Positions 8,130 to 16,214 of a DNA stretch of 64,000 nucleotides are shown here, in pieces. The notes beneath the pieces are model-generated. The model did no database searches. It had not been told where the DNA came from and worked only from the letters and a program-made list of their open reading frames with translations. A program made the translations under genes and the position numbers. Origin of the DNA: Clostridium muellerianum (GTDB lineage Bacteria > Bacillota > Clostridia > Clostridiales > Clostridiaceae); assembly GCF_012926525.1 (NCBI RefSeq), contig NZ_JABBNI010000058.1, positions 124,001-188,000 of the forward strand, given 5' to 3'. Each line of letters begins with the position of its first letter. The stretch's first letter is position 1.

Positions 8130-10049
8130 ATGGCACAGAAGGTATATTTATCAAATTATGAATTTAAAGAAGCATTAAATAAATATTTAGGTGAAATAAG
8201 TTCTGTATTTCTAAGGAAAGAAGTAATAAATACAGAAGAAGGTTTAGGCAGGGTTACTGCGGAGGCGGTTTATTCAAAAATTTCTTCACCTTTTTATAAT
8301 TGTTCTGCCATGGATGGAATTGCTCTTCATAGTTCCAAAACTATAGGAGCATCTGAAAAGCATCCTATTGAACTGGAGGAAGAGGAGGATTATATAGTAG
8401 TAGATACAGGAGATCCAGTTCCAAAGGAATATGATTGTGTAATAATGGTAGAGGATATAGTTAACATAGACGAAAATAAAATTCAAATATATAAAAGTGC
8501 AGTTCCTTGGCAGAATATACGTCCTTTAGGTGAAGATATAGTGGAAAATCAACTTATTGTTCCATCAGGTCATGTTGTAAGACCTGTAGATATAGGAGCA
8601 ATGCTGGCAGGAGGAGTAAATGCAATTGAAGTTTACAAAAAACCTTTAGTAGGCATTATACCAACAGGTACTGAACTAGTGGAACCAGGTAGTGACCTTA
8701 AAGTTGGAGATATAATTGATTTTAATTCAAGAGTTTTCAGTGCACAAGTAATTGAATATGGAGGAATGCCAAAAAGGTATGGTATAGTAAAAGACGATTA
8801 TGAAACTTTAAAGGAAACTTTAAAAAGAGCTGTTTCAGAGTGTGATATAGTTATAATCAATGCTGGTTCTTCTGCAGGAAGAGAAGATTTTACCAGTGAT
8901 TTAATTGCTGACTTAGGAAAAGTTTATGTACATGGTATTGCTATAAAACCAGGAAAACCTACTATTATGGGACAAATTGATAATAAGGCTGTTCTTGGTA
9001 TACCTGGGTATCCTGTTTCTGCTTATTTTATAATGGAAAAAGTTCTTAAGAAAATAGTAGAAAATTATCAAGGGCTAAAGACAAAAGAACCTGAAAAGGT
9101 AGATGCAATTTTATCAAGAAGAATTATATCATCCTTAAAGCATTTAGAATTTGTGAGAATGAAGCTTGGATATGTGGGAAATAAGATTATTGCCACACCA
9201 CTATCAAGAGGAGCAGGTGCTACTATGTCACTTGTTAGAGCAGATGGAACATTAGAGGTTCCTCAAAATGTAGAAGGTATTGAAGCAGGAACTAAAGTTG
9301 AAATAAATCTTATGAGGGATATGGAGGAAATCAAAAACACTATTGTGTGTATAGGCAGCCATGATCCTATTTTAGATATATTATCAGATATGCTTCATGT
9401 AAGAAATAAGCATTATTATTTGTCTTCAGCTCATACAGGAAGTATGGGAGGAATAATGGCACTCAAAAATGAAGAAACACATATTGCTCCAATTCATTTA
9501 TTAGATATGGAAACTGGGGAATATAATATTTCTTATATAAATAAATATTTAAAAAATAAAAATATTGCATTGATAAAAGGAGTAAAAAGAATTCAAGGAC
9601 TTATGGTTCAAAAAGGTAATCCTTTGGCACTTGAAAAAATTTCAGATATTTCAGAAAAAAATGTGCGTTTTGTAAATAGACAAAGAGGAGCAGGCACAAG
9701 ATTACTTTTAGATTATTACTTAAAAAAGATTAACATTTCACCAGAACAAATTAATGGTTATGAAAGGGAAGAGTTTACACACCTTTCAGTAGCAGCGGCA
9801 GTAGCTAACGGAGATGTTGATTGTGGTCTTGGAGTATACTCTGCAGCGGATATGATGGGGCTTGATTTTATTCCAGTGTGTAATGAGGAATATGATTTTG
9901 CAGTGCCTGCACAGTATTTGGAACTTGATATAATTAAAGAGCTGCTTCAGGTTATGAAAAGTGGTGAATTCTTAAAGAAGCTTGATGAACTTGGAGGCTA
10001 TGATTACTCGGATATATGCAATATAATATACTCAACTTTCGCAGTTTAA
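8130..10049 (+). CDS. MoeA-like protein fused to a C-terminal periplasmic-binding-protein-like domain
   Basis: Residues 1-400 are a second MoeA (domain III motifs IPTGTEL and AGSSAGREDF, then IPGYPVS). Residues about 425-639 form a PBP-like / LysR-substrate-like domain (PF12727-type) with the RQRGAGTRLLLDYYL oxyanion-binding-like segment. The start is ATG 8130, behind AGAGGTGAT; an in-frame ATG at 8103 lies inside the previous gene. The extra domain resembles TupA/ModE-type ligand folds and could bind the oxyanion or cofactor. Having two adjacent MoeA proteins suggests one handles tungsten specifically, but their division of labour is unknown. Confidence 0.85.
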   Translation: MAQKVYLSNYEFKEALNKYLGEISSVFLRKEVINTEEGLGRVTAEAVYSKISSPFYNCSAMDGIALHSSKTIGASEKHPIELEEEEDYIVVDTGDPVPKEYDCVIMVEDIVNIDENKIQIYKSAVPWQNIRPLGEDIVENQLIVPSGHVVRPVDIGAMLAGGVNAIEVYKKPLVGIIPTGTELVEPGSDLKVGDIIDFNSRVFSAQVIEYGGMPKRYGIVKDDYETLKETLKRAVSECDIVIINAGSSAGREDFTSDLIADLGKVYVHGIAIKPGKPTIMGQIDNKAVLGIPGYPVSAYFIMEKVLKKIVENYQGLKTKEPEKVDAILSRRIISSLKHLEFVRMKLGYVGNKIIATPLSRGAGATMSLVRADGTLEVPQNVEGIEAGTKVEINLMRDMEEIKNTIVCIGSHDPILDILSDMLHVRNKHYYLSSAHTGSMGGIMALKNEETHIAPIHLLDMETGEYNISYINKYLKNKNIALIKGVKRIQGLMVQKGNPLALEKISDISEKNVRFVNRQRGAGTRLLLDYYLKKINISPEQINGYEREEFTHLSVAAAVANGDVDCGLGVYSAADMMGLDFIPVCNEEYDFAVPAQYLELDIIKELLQVMKSGEFLKKLDELGGYDYSDICNIIYSTFAV

Positions 10050-10160
10050 AAATAATGTGACGCAAAGGTGAAGTAGCAGTTTGGATTTTAACATATATCA
10101 CTACATAAAAGTTAAAATCCAAACTAGTAACTTCAAGCGTACACATACAATTAAATTGTC
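10037..10160 (+). repeat. Structured intergenic element, copy A
   Basis: A 29-nt block starting at 10037, which overlaps the stop codon of the previous gene, is shared (26/29) with a copy at 40886. It is followed by a long hairpin: arms 10070-10092 and 10111-10134 pair over 15 perfect bp (AGTTTGGATTTTAAC with its complement), then 5 more bp after a small internal loop. The apical region holds AACATATATCA, also shared with copy B, although the stems differ completely. The rest of 10160-10435 is AT-rich with no gene seen. Confidence 0.6.
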
Positions 10161-10435
10161 ATAAGTTATTTTAGTAATTAAAAGTTATATTTATCAATAC
10201 ATTATAATGCTTAGAAATTAAGGCAAAGCCTGTAGGTATATTAATATATTAAATTTAAAATCAGTTATTTTCTATTTTATAAAAACATCTCAAAAGAGAT
10301 TTCTCAATTGAATTGTTGAAAACTCTAATACGAAAATACATTATATATTCAATGCGGACTCCAGCTAAAAAGTTGTGTCGCAATATGATTATTATATTAA
10401 GCTAAAGTTTTGTATGTACGAAAGGAGATACTTAG

Positions 10436-10867
10436 ATGCCTTGTATTTTATCAATAAATATAGGTGAGAAAAAAGGAGTTGTTAAGAAGGATATTGAAAA
10501 GGGATATTTTGAAGTAAATCATGGTCTTGTAGGTGATATTCATGCAGGAAAATTGGATAGACAGGTGAGTTTACTGGGGCAGGAAAGCATTGATAAGATA
10601 AAGAAATCAGGAATAGATGGCTTTTGTACAGTTAAGTTTACGGAAAATCTTACTACCTTGGGCTTGGAGTTATATAAGTTGACTGTTGGTACAAAAATGA
10701 AAGTTGGTGAAGCTGTTTTAGAAATTACTGAGGTTGGAAAACAGTGTCATAAAGGCTGTGAAAGAAGAAAACTAGCAGATGACTGCGTAATGACCAGGGA
10801 ATGCGTATTTGCTAAAGTGTTAAGCTCTGGATGGATTAAAAAAGGAGATAAAATTGAAATAGTATGA
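10436..10867 (+). CDS. MOSC domain protein
   Basis: This 143-residue protein is a stand-alone MOSC domain, the fold also found at the C-terminus of molybdenum cofactor sulfurases. It has the conserved LVGDIHAGKLDRQVSLL region (residues 33-49) and the Cys-containing ECV/CHKGCERR segments (residues about 101-125). MOSC proteins bind molybdopterin or carry sulfur for cofactor modification. GAAAGGAG precedes the ATG. Its TGA overlaps the start of the sigma-54 activator by 4 nt, so both are cotranscribed. A role in finishing or delivering the tungsten cofactor to AOR is inferred. Confidence 0.88.
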   Translation: MPCILSINIGEKKGVVKKDIEKGYFEVNHGLVGDIHAGKLDRQVSLLGQESIDKIKKSGIDGFCTVKFTENLTTLGLELYKLTVGTKMKVGEAVLEITEVGKQCHKGCERRKLADDCVMTRECVFAKVLSSGWIKKGDKIEIV

Positions 10868-11889
10868 AAAATGCTAATGAAAAAGTATATAGAAAATCAG
10901 TAAGAAAGATAGCTCAAGGTCGTGCTATATATAGCTTTGATAAAATAATAGGGAAAAGCAAAAACTTTGTAAGCATCATAGAGTATGCAAAAAAAATATC
11001 TGACAGTACATCTACTGTATTGATAACTGGCGAAAGCGGTACAGGTAAAGAGGTTTTTGCACAAGCTATACATAATGCTAGCAGCAGAAGAGATAAAGTT
11101 TTTATTGCAGTAAACTGTGGTGCTATACCATCAAATCTTATTGAATCAGAGCTGCTTGGGTATGAAGAAGGAGCTTTTACAGGAGCTAAAAAGGGTGGAA
11201 ATGCTGGTAAATTTGAAATGGCTCATGGTGGAACTATTTTTTTAGACGAAATAGGTGAAATGTCTTTAGAGACACAAGTAAGACTTTTAAGGGTTATAGA
11301 AGAAGGTGTTGTAAGCAGAGTTGGAGGTTCAAAGCAGATTCCTGTAGATGTGAGAATTATAGCAGCTACCAATAAAGATTTGCAAGAGGAAGTAAACAAG
11401 GGAAGCTTTAGAAAGGATTTGTTTTACAGACTTAATGTTATTCCTCTAGGACTTCCTCCTCTAAGAGAAAGAAAAGAAGACATACCTATTTTAGTGGATT
11501 ATTACATGTCCAGAATAAGCAAAAAATTGAATAAGAAACAGTTTAATATTGATAACAGAGTTATGAACAAGTTTTTAGAATATGAGTGGCCTGGAAATAT
11601 AAGAGAATTGGAAAACGTTATTGAACTTATAGTAAATACAGAAAAGATTCCAGACTATATACTTAAAATACATAAAACTTCTGTAGTTGGAAACAATAAA
11701 GCTGCTGAAAGTTCTATAAATTTTGAAAGTATGAAGCTTGAAGATGTAGAAAAAAATCATATTATAAAGGTTCTTAAAAGTTTCAGTGGAAATATAAGTT
11801 TAGCAGCTAAGGCAATGGGAATTGGGAGAAACACCTTATATAGGAAGATGGAAAAGTATCATATAGATTGTTCTGAAATGGAACAATGA
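10864..11889 (+). CDS. Sigma-54-dependent activator without a sensor domain
   Basis: The 341-residue protein is a bacterial enhancer-binding protein. After about 28 residues comes the AAA+ domain: Walker A GESGTGKE (residues about 57-64), the sigma-54-contacting GAFTGA loop (residues about 102-107), Walker B GGTIFLDEIGE, and the arginine-finger region near FRKDLFYRLNV. A Fis-type helix-turn-helix ends the protein (NISLAAKAMGIGRNTLYRK). There is no receiver, GAF or PAS domain, as in PspF, so control must come from a partner, ligand binding to the AAA+ domain, or expression level. It lies just upstream of a -24/-12 promoter that drives aor. Confidence 0.93.
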   Translation: MKNANEKVYRKSVRKIAQGRAIYSFDKIIGKSKNFVSIIEYAKKISDSTSTVLITGESGTGKEVFAQAIHNASSRRDKVFIAVNCGAIPSNLIESELLGYEEGAFTGAKKGGNAGKFEMAHGGTIFLDEIGEMSLETQVRLLRVIEEGVVSRVGGSKQIPVDVRIIAATNKDLQEEVNKGSFRKDLFYRLNVIPLGLPPLRERKEDIPILVDYYMSRISKKLNKKQFNIDNRVMNKFLEYEWPGNIRELENVIELIVNTEKIPDYILKIHKTSVVGNNKAAESSINFESMKLEDVEKNHIIKVLKSFSGNISLAAKAMGIGRNTLYRKMEKYHIDCSEMEQ

Positions 11890-11938
11890 TCTGAAATGGA
11901 ACAAAAGTGCGCCAAGATGGAACAATAATTTTGGCGCA
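11867..11938 (+). promoter_or_regulatory. Upstream activating sites for the sigma-54 activator
   Basis: A perfect dyad ATTGTTC-N7-GAACAAT spans 11867-11887 and overlaps the end of the activator gene. TGGAACAA recurs at 11879-11886, 11897-11904 and 11918-11925 (18- and 21-nt steps). The third copy lies in the loop of a perfect 8-bp palindrome, TGCGCCAA (11908-11915) with TTGGCGCA (11931-11938). The cluster sits 45-100 bp upstream of the -24 element, as expected for enhancer sites. No T-run follows the palindrome, so it is unlikely to be a simple terminator. Confidence 0.65.
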
Positions 11939-11967
11939 GTACCCTCCAAACACTACATTTTCATCAT

Positions 11968-11984
11968 TGGCATGATTTATGCTA
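11968..11984 (+). promoter_or_regulatory. Sigma-54 (-24/-12) promoter of aor
   Basis: TTGGCATGATTTATGCT has GG at 11969-11970 and GC at 11981-11982, exactly 12 bp apart as required for sigma-54, and matches the TGGCAC-N5-TTGC consensus well. Transcription should start near 11994, about 40 nt before the aor ATG. Confidence 0.85.
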
Positions 11985-12035
11985 TATATGAATATGCAAT
12001 TATTTGAATAATCAATTTTTTTAGGAGGGTTTTTT

Positions 12036-13859
12036 ATGTACGGATATAATGGTAAGGTGTTAAGAATTAATCTAAGTAATAAAACTTATATAGTAGAAGA
12101 ATTGAAAATTGACCAAGCTAAAAAATTTATAGGCTCAAGGGGATTAGGCGTAAAAACCTTATTTGATGAAGTAGATCCCAAAATAGATCCATTATCACCT
12201 GACAACAAATTCATTATAGCAGCAGGACCACTTACAGGAGCGCCTGTTCCAACAAGTGGAAGATTTATGGTAGTTACAAAATCACCTTTAACAGGAACTA
12301 TTGCTATTGCAAACTCAGGTGGAAAATGGGGAGCAGAATTCAAAGCAACTGGATATGATATGATAATCGTTGAAGGCAAATCTGATAAAGAAGTTTATGT
12401 AAATATAGCAGATGATAAGGTAGAATTTAGAGATGCTTCTCATGTTTGGGGAAAACTAACAGAAGAAACTACAAAAATGCTTCAAGAAGAGACAGATCCA
12501 AGAGCTAAGGTTTTATGTATAGGACCAGCTGGTGAAAAATTATCACTTATGGCAGCAGTTATGAATGATGTTGATAGAACAGCAGGTCGTGGCGGTGTTG
12601 GAGCTGTTATGGGTTCAAAGAACTTGAAAGCCATTGTAGTTAAAGGAAGCGGAAAAGTAAAATTATTTGATGAGGAAAAAGTGAAAGCTGTATCACTTGA
12701 AAAGACAGGTATTTTAAGAAAAGATCCAGTAGCTGGCGGAGGACTTCCAACATATGGAACAGCTGTACTTGTTAATATTATAAATGAAAATGGTATACAC
12801 CCAGTAAGAAACTTTCAAAAATCTTATACGGATCAAGCAGATAAAATTAGTGGAGAAACTTTAACTAAAGACTGCTTAGTTAGAAAAAATGCTTGCTATA
12901 GATGTCCAATTGCTTGTGGAAGATGGGTAAAACTTGATGATGGAACTGAATGTGGAGGACCAGAATATGAAACATTATGGTCATTTGGATCTGATTGTGA
13001 TGTATACGATATAAACGCTGTAAATACAGCCAATATGCTCTGTAATGAATATGGATTAGATACAATTTCAGCAGGATGTACTATTGCAGCTGCTATGGAA
13101 CTTTATCAAAGAGGTTATATTAAAGATGAAGAAATAGCAGCAGACGGATTGTCACTTAACTGGGGAGATGCTAAGTCCATGGTTGAATGGGTTAAGAAAA
13201 TGGGACTTAGAGAAGGATTTGGAGACAAGATGGCAGATGGCTCATACAGACTTTGCGACTCCTATGGCGTGCCTGAATATGCAATGACTGTTAAAAAGCA
13301 AGAACTTCCAGCATATGACCCAAGAGGAGCACAAGGACATGGTATAACTTATGCTGTTAACAACAGAGGAGGCTGTCATATTAAAGGATATATGATAAGT
13401 CCTGAAATACTTGGTTATCCAGAAAAGCTTGATAGACTTGCAGTAGAAGGAAAAGCAGCATATGCTAGAGTGTTCCATGATTTAACAGCTGTTATAGATT
13501 CACTTGGATTATGTATTTTCACAACATTTGGTCTTGGTGCGCAGGATTATGTTGATTTATATAATGCAGTAGTTGGTGGAGAACTACATGATGTAAATTC
13601 TTTACTACTAGCTGGAGATAGAATATGGACTTTAGAAAAAATATTTAATTTAAAAGCAGGTATAGATAGTTCGCAGGATACTCTTCCAAAGAGATTGCTT
13701 GAAGAACAAATTCCAGAAGGACCATCAAAAGGAGAAGTTCATAAATTAGATGTACTACTACCTGAATATTATTCAGTAAGAGGATGGGATTCTAATGGTA
13801 TTCCTACAGAAGAAACTTTAAGAAAGCTTGGATTAGAGGAGTATATTGGAAAAATCTAA
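12036..13859 (+). CDS. aor: Tungsten-dependent aldehyde:ferredoxin oxidoreductase
   Basis: The 607-residue protein matches the AOR family over its full length. It has the N-terminal tungstopterin domain (GSRGLGVKTLFDE, residues 33-45; GPLTGAPVPTSGR near 64-76; GRGGVGAVMGSKNLKA near 185-199). The [4Fe-4S] ligands are Cys287, Cys290, Cys294 and Cys493, the same layout as Pyrococcus AOR. The enzyme interconverts carboxylic acids and aldehydes with ferredoxin; in acetogens it reduces acetate to acetaldehyde for ethanol formation. AGGAGGG precedes the ATG. It is followed by a MoaD-like carrier and its activating enzyme, which supports cofactor supply in cis. Confidence 0.96.
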   Translation: MYGYNGKVLRINLSNKTYIVEELKIDQAKKFIGSRGLGVKTLFDEVDPKIDPLSPDNKFIIAAGPLTGAPVPTSGRFMVVTKSPLTGTIAIANSGGKWGAEFKATGYDMIIVEGKSDKEVYVNIADDKVEFRDASHVWGKLTEETTKMLQEETDPRAKVLCIGPAGEKLSLMAAVMNDVDRTAGRGGVGAVMGSKNLKAIVVKGSGKVKLFDEEKVKAVSLEKTGILRKDPVAGGGLPTYGTAVLVNIINENGIHPVRNFQKSYTDQADKISGETLTKDCLVRKNACYRCPIACGRWVKLDDGTECGGPEYETLWSFGSDCDVYDINAVNTANMLCNEYGLDTISAGCTIAAAMELYQRGYIKDEEIAADGLSLNWGDAKSMVEWVKKMGLREGFGDKMADGSYRLCDSYGVPEYAMTVKKQELPAYDPRGAQGHGITYAVNNRGGCHIKGYMISPEILGYPEKLDRLAVEGKAAYARVFHDLTAVIDSLGLCIFTTFGLGAQDYVDLYNAVVGGELHDVNSLLLAGDRIWTLEKIFNLKAGIDSSQDTLPKRLLEEQIPEGPSKGEVHKLDVLLPEYYSVRGWDSNGIPTEETLRKLGLEEYIGKI

Positions 13860-13873
13860 ACCGGGAGGGAAGA

Positions 13874-14098
13874 ATGAAGCTTGAAGTAAGATTGTTTGCA
13901 ACATTTAGAGAAGGAAGAGAAAAAAAGTATTTTTTAGATTTAAATGAAGGCATAACTCCGAGAGATATTGTTAATATGCTTAAAATAGATGAAGAAGAGG
14001 TAGCTATACTTCTTATAAATGGAAGAGATGGCAAACTAGATACTATTTTATGTGATAACGATGTACTAGCCTTATTTCCACCAGTAGGAGGTGGCTAA
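13874..14098 (+). CDS. MoaD/ThiS-like sulfur carrier protein
   Basis: This 74-residue ubiquitin-like protein ends in Gly-Gly-Gly (PPVGGG), the tail that is adenylated and thiocarboxylated in MoaD. The N-terminal KLEVRLFATFREG strand is typical of MoaD. GGGAGGG precedes the ATG. It follows aor by 14 nt and is followed 2 nt later by its likely ThiF/MoeB-type activator, whose ribosome site lies inside this gene's last codons. It probably supplies the dithiolene sulfur of tungstopterin. Confidence 0.88.
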   Translation: MKLEVRLFATFREGREKKYFLDLNEGITPRDIVNMLKIDEEEVAILLINGRDGKLDTILCDNDVLALFPPVGGG

Positions 14099-14100
14099 AC

Positions 14101-14787
14101 TTGGAACGTTATGACAGAAATATGAAAACTCTATCAGAAGAAGAAAATCACAAATTAAAGGAATTTAAAGTTTGTGTTATAGGCTGTGGAGGAATTGGCG
14201 GATATATTATTGAAATGCTGGGTAGAATAGGAATTGGCAGCATTACAGCAGTAGATGGAGATATATTTGTAGAATCCAATTTAAACCGACAGATACTTTC
14301 TAGCAGCGAGTCTCTAGGATTAAGTAAAGCTCTAGAAGCAAAATACAGAATGAAAAAGGTGAATCCTTTAATTGAGGTAAAAGCAGTAAACGAAATGTTA
14401 ACTGAAGAAAATGCTTTAGAAATTTTAAGCGGTCATCATGTGGTAGTAGATGCACTTGATAGTATACCAGCTAGACTTTTACTTCAAGATAGCTGTAAGA
14501 AATTAAATATAACGATGGTTCATGGAGCTATAGCAGGATGGTATGGGCAAATTACTACCATACTTCCTGGAGATGATACTTTAAACAAAATTTATAATAA
14601 AGACAAAAATCACACAAAAGGCGTTGAAAAGAAAATGGGAAATCCATCCTTTACGCCAGCTTTAGCAGCTTCAATTGAAGTAAGTGAAGTAATAAAAATT
14701 TTAATAGGAAGAGGAGAACTTTTAAGAAAAAAGGTACTTTTTATAGATCTTCTTTCTAGCGATTATGATGTAGTTCCTTTTGAATAA
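14101..14787 (+). CDS. ThiF/MoeB-family adenylyltransferase
   Basis: The 228-residue protein is an E1-like adenylyltransferase with the Rossmann VIGCGGIGGYIIEMLGR nucleotide site (residues about 26-42), the DGDIFVESNLNRQ segment and the conserved catalytic Asp/Arg positions. The TTG start at 14101 is supported by GGAGGTGG 6 nt upstream. I see no paired zinc-binding CxxC motifs, and the protein is shorter than MoeB (about 250 residues). It should activate the adjacent MoaD-like carrier at the end of the aor operon. Confidence 0.88.
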   Translation: MERYDRNMKTLSEEENHKLKEFKVCVIGCGGIGGYIIEMLGRIGIGSITAVDGDIFVESNLNRQILSSSESLGLSKALEAKYRMKKVNPLIEVKAVNEMLTEENALEILSGHHVVVDALDSIPARLLLQDSCKKLNITMVHGAIAGWYGQITTILPGDDTLNKIYNKDKNHTKGVEKKMGNPSFTPALAASIEVSEVIKILIGRGELLRKKVLFIDLLSSDYDVVPFE

Positions 14788-14811
14788 AAAATTGTAAATA
14801 AACTGTGTAAG

Positions 14812-14858
14812 TGGAGATTTTAAAACTAATTAATTGGTTTTGAAATCTCCATTTTTTT
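14812..14858 (+). terminator. Terminator of the aor operon
   Basis: A GGAGATTT / AAATCTCC stem, extended by AAAAC/GTTTT pairing inside, is followed by a run of seven T. It lies 25 nt after the ThiF-like gene. Confidence 0.85.
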
Positions 14859-14929
14859 ATTAGACATGAATTTACCCTTTCAAACAAGAATTTAGTTTTT
14901 CATTTTAGATAGAATAATTAAAAAAATGC

Positions 14930-14960
14930 TTGACTTGGAGTTCGCTCTAAGTAGTAAAAT
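14930..14960 (+). promoter_or_regulatory. MerR-type promoter of the aldo/keto reductases
   Basis: TTGACT (14930-14935) and TAAAAT (14955-14960) are separated by 19 bp, the overlong spacer typical of MerR-activated promoters. The spacer holds the dyad ACTTGGAG-TTCG-CTCTAAGT (14933-14952, one mismatch). Closely similar sites occur at 17439 and 18529. Confidence 0.8.
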
Positions 14961-15043
14961 TTATATACAAGGATTAAATTTACTTATCTAAATTAATGAA
15001 ACTGTTTAAGAAAGTGTAAAATATTGAAAAGGAGATATATAGT

Positions 15044-16171
15044 ATGGAAAATTATTTAGGACAGGATATTCCGAAATTAGGATTTGGGCTTATGCGTCTG
15101 CCAATGTCAAATGGTGAGATTGACATTGAGCAGGTAAAAAAGATGGTTGATTTGTTTTTATCCAAGGGGTTCACATATTTTGATACAGCGTATGGTTATA
15201 ATAATGGAAATTCTGAACGTGCCATAAAAGAGGCATTAGTAGAACGTTATCCGCGAGATAAATATTTGCTTGCAACAAAACTGCCTGCATGGGCAGGTGC
15301 AAAGACCAAAGAAGAAGCACAGCAGATGTTCTACACATCACTTGAAAGAACAGGAGCAGGGTATTTTGATTTTTATTTATTGCATAACTTGGGTGAATCA
15401 CGTACTCAATCCTTTGATAAGTTTGAAATTTGGGACTTTCTGAGACAAAAGAAGAAGGAGGGGTTGATTCATCATTTAGGTTTCTCATTTCACGACAAGG
15501 CTGTTGTATTAGATAAGATTCTAACAGAACATCCTGAAATGGAGTTTGTTCAACTACAAATTAACTATGCAGATTGGAATAATCCGATGATTGAATCCAA
15601 ATTGTGTTATGAGATTGCTAGAAGACACGGTAAGCCAGTTGTTATAATGGAACCAGTAAAAGGCGGCATATTAGCGTCACCTCCCCCTGCTGTGGAAAAG
15701 ATTTTTAAAGATGCTAATCCCAACGCGTCTTTACCTTCCTGGGCAATTCGTTATGCAGCGTCACTAGAGGGCGTTATTGTTGTGTTGAGTGGAATGTCTA
15801 ATATGGAGCAGATAGAGGACAATATTTCACACATGAAAAATTTTGAGCCGCTTACTGAAAAAGAGTATGAGATTATCAATAAAGCTCAGAAGGAACTTGA
15901 TTCAATTTCATCAATTCCCTGTACATCATGTGCATATTGTATGAAAGGATGTCCACAATCCATAGCAATTCCAGGTATATTTAAGTCTATGAATATGATC
16001 AACATATACAATAATGAACAGGCTGCCAAGGGTTCTTATGCGTGGAATACAAAAGGTAATAACTTAAAAGCTGCATCTGCTTGTATTGAGTGTGGTCAGT
16101 GTGAGAGTGTTTGTCCTCAGCACATCAAGATTATCGATGAACTTAAGAAAGCGACTTCAGTATTTGAATAA
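15044..16171 (+). CDS. Aldo/keto reductase with C-terminal 4Fe-4S domain (1)
   Basis: Residues 1-280 of this 375-residue protein form an aldo/keto reductase barrel: Asp/Tyr active-site segment FDTAYGYNNG, Lys in LLATKLP, and His in FYLLHNLG. Residues about 285-372 carry two ferredoxin-like clusters of Cys: CTSCAYCMKGCP and CIECGQCESVCP. Such iron-sulfur AKRs are common in clostridia and probably couple NAD(P)H and ferredoxin to aldehyde reduction. AAGGAG precedes the ATG. It lies behind a MerR-type promoter and is followed by a paralogue 43 nt away. Confidence 0.9.
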   Translation: MENYLGQDIPKLGFGLMRLPMSNGEIDIEQVKKMVDLFLSKGFTYFDTAYGYNNGNSERAIKEALVERYPRDKYLLATKLPAWAGAKTKEEAQQMFYTSLERTGAGYFDFYLLHNLGESRTQSFDKFEIWDFLRQKKKEGLIHHLGFSFHDKAVVLDKILTEHPEMEFVQLQINYADWNNPMIESKLCYEIARRHGKPVVIMEPVKGGILASPPPAVEKIFKDANPNASLPSWAIRYAASLEGVIVVLSGMSNMEQIEDNISHMKNFEPLTEKEYEIINKAQKELDSISSIPCTSCAYCMKGCPQSIAIPGIFKSMNMINIYNNEQAAKGSYAWNTKGNNLKAASACIECGQCESVCPQHIKIIDELKKATSVFE

Positions 16172-16214
16172 GTATATTCATTAATAGAATATGATATATA
16201 TGGAGGTACAAAAA

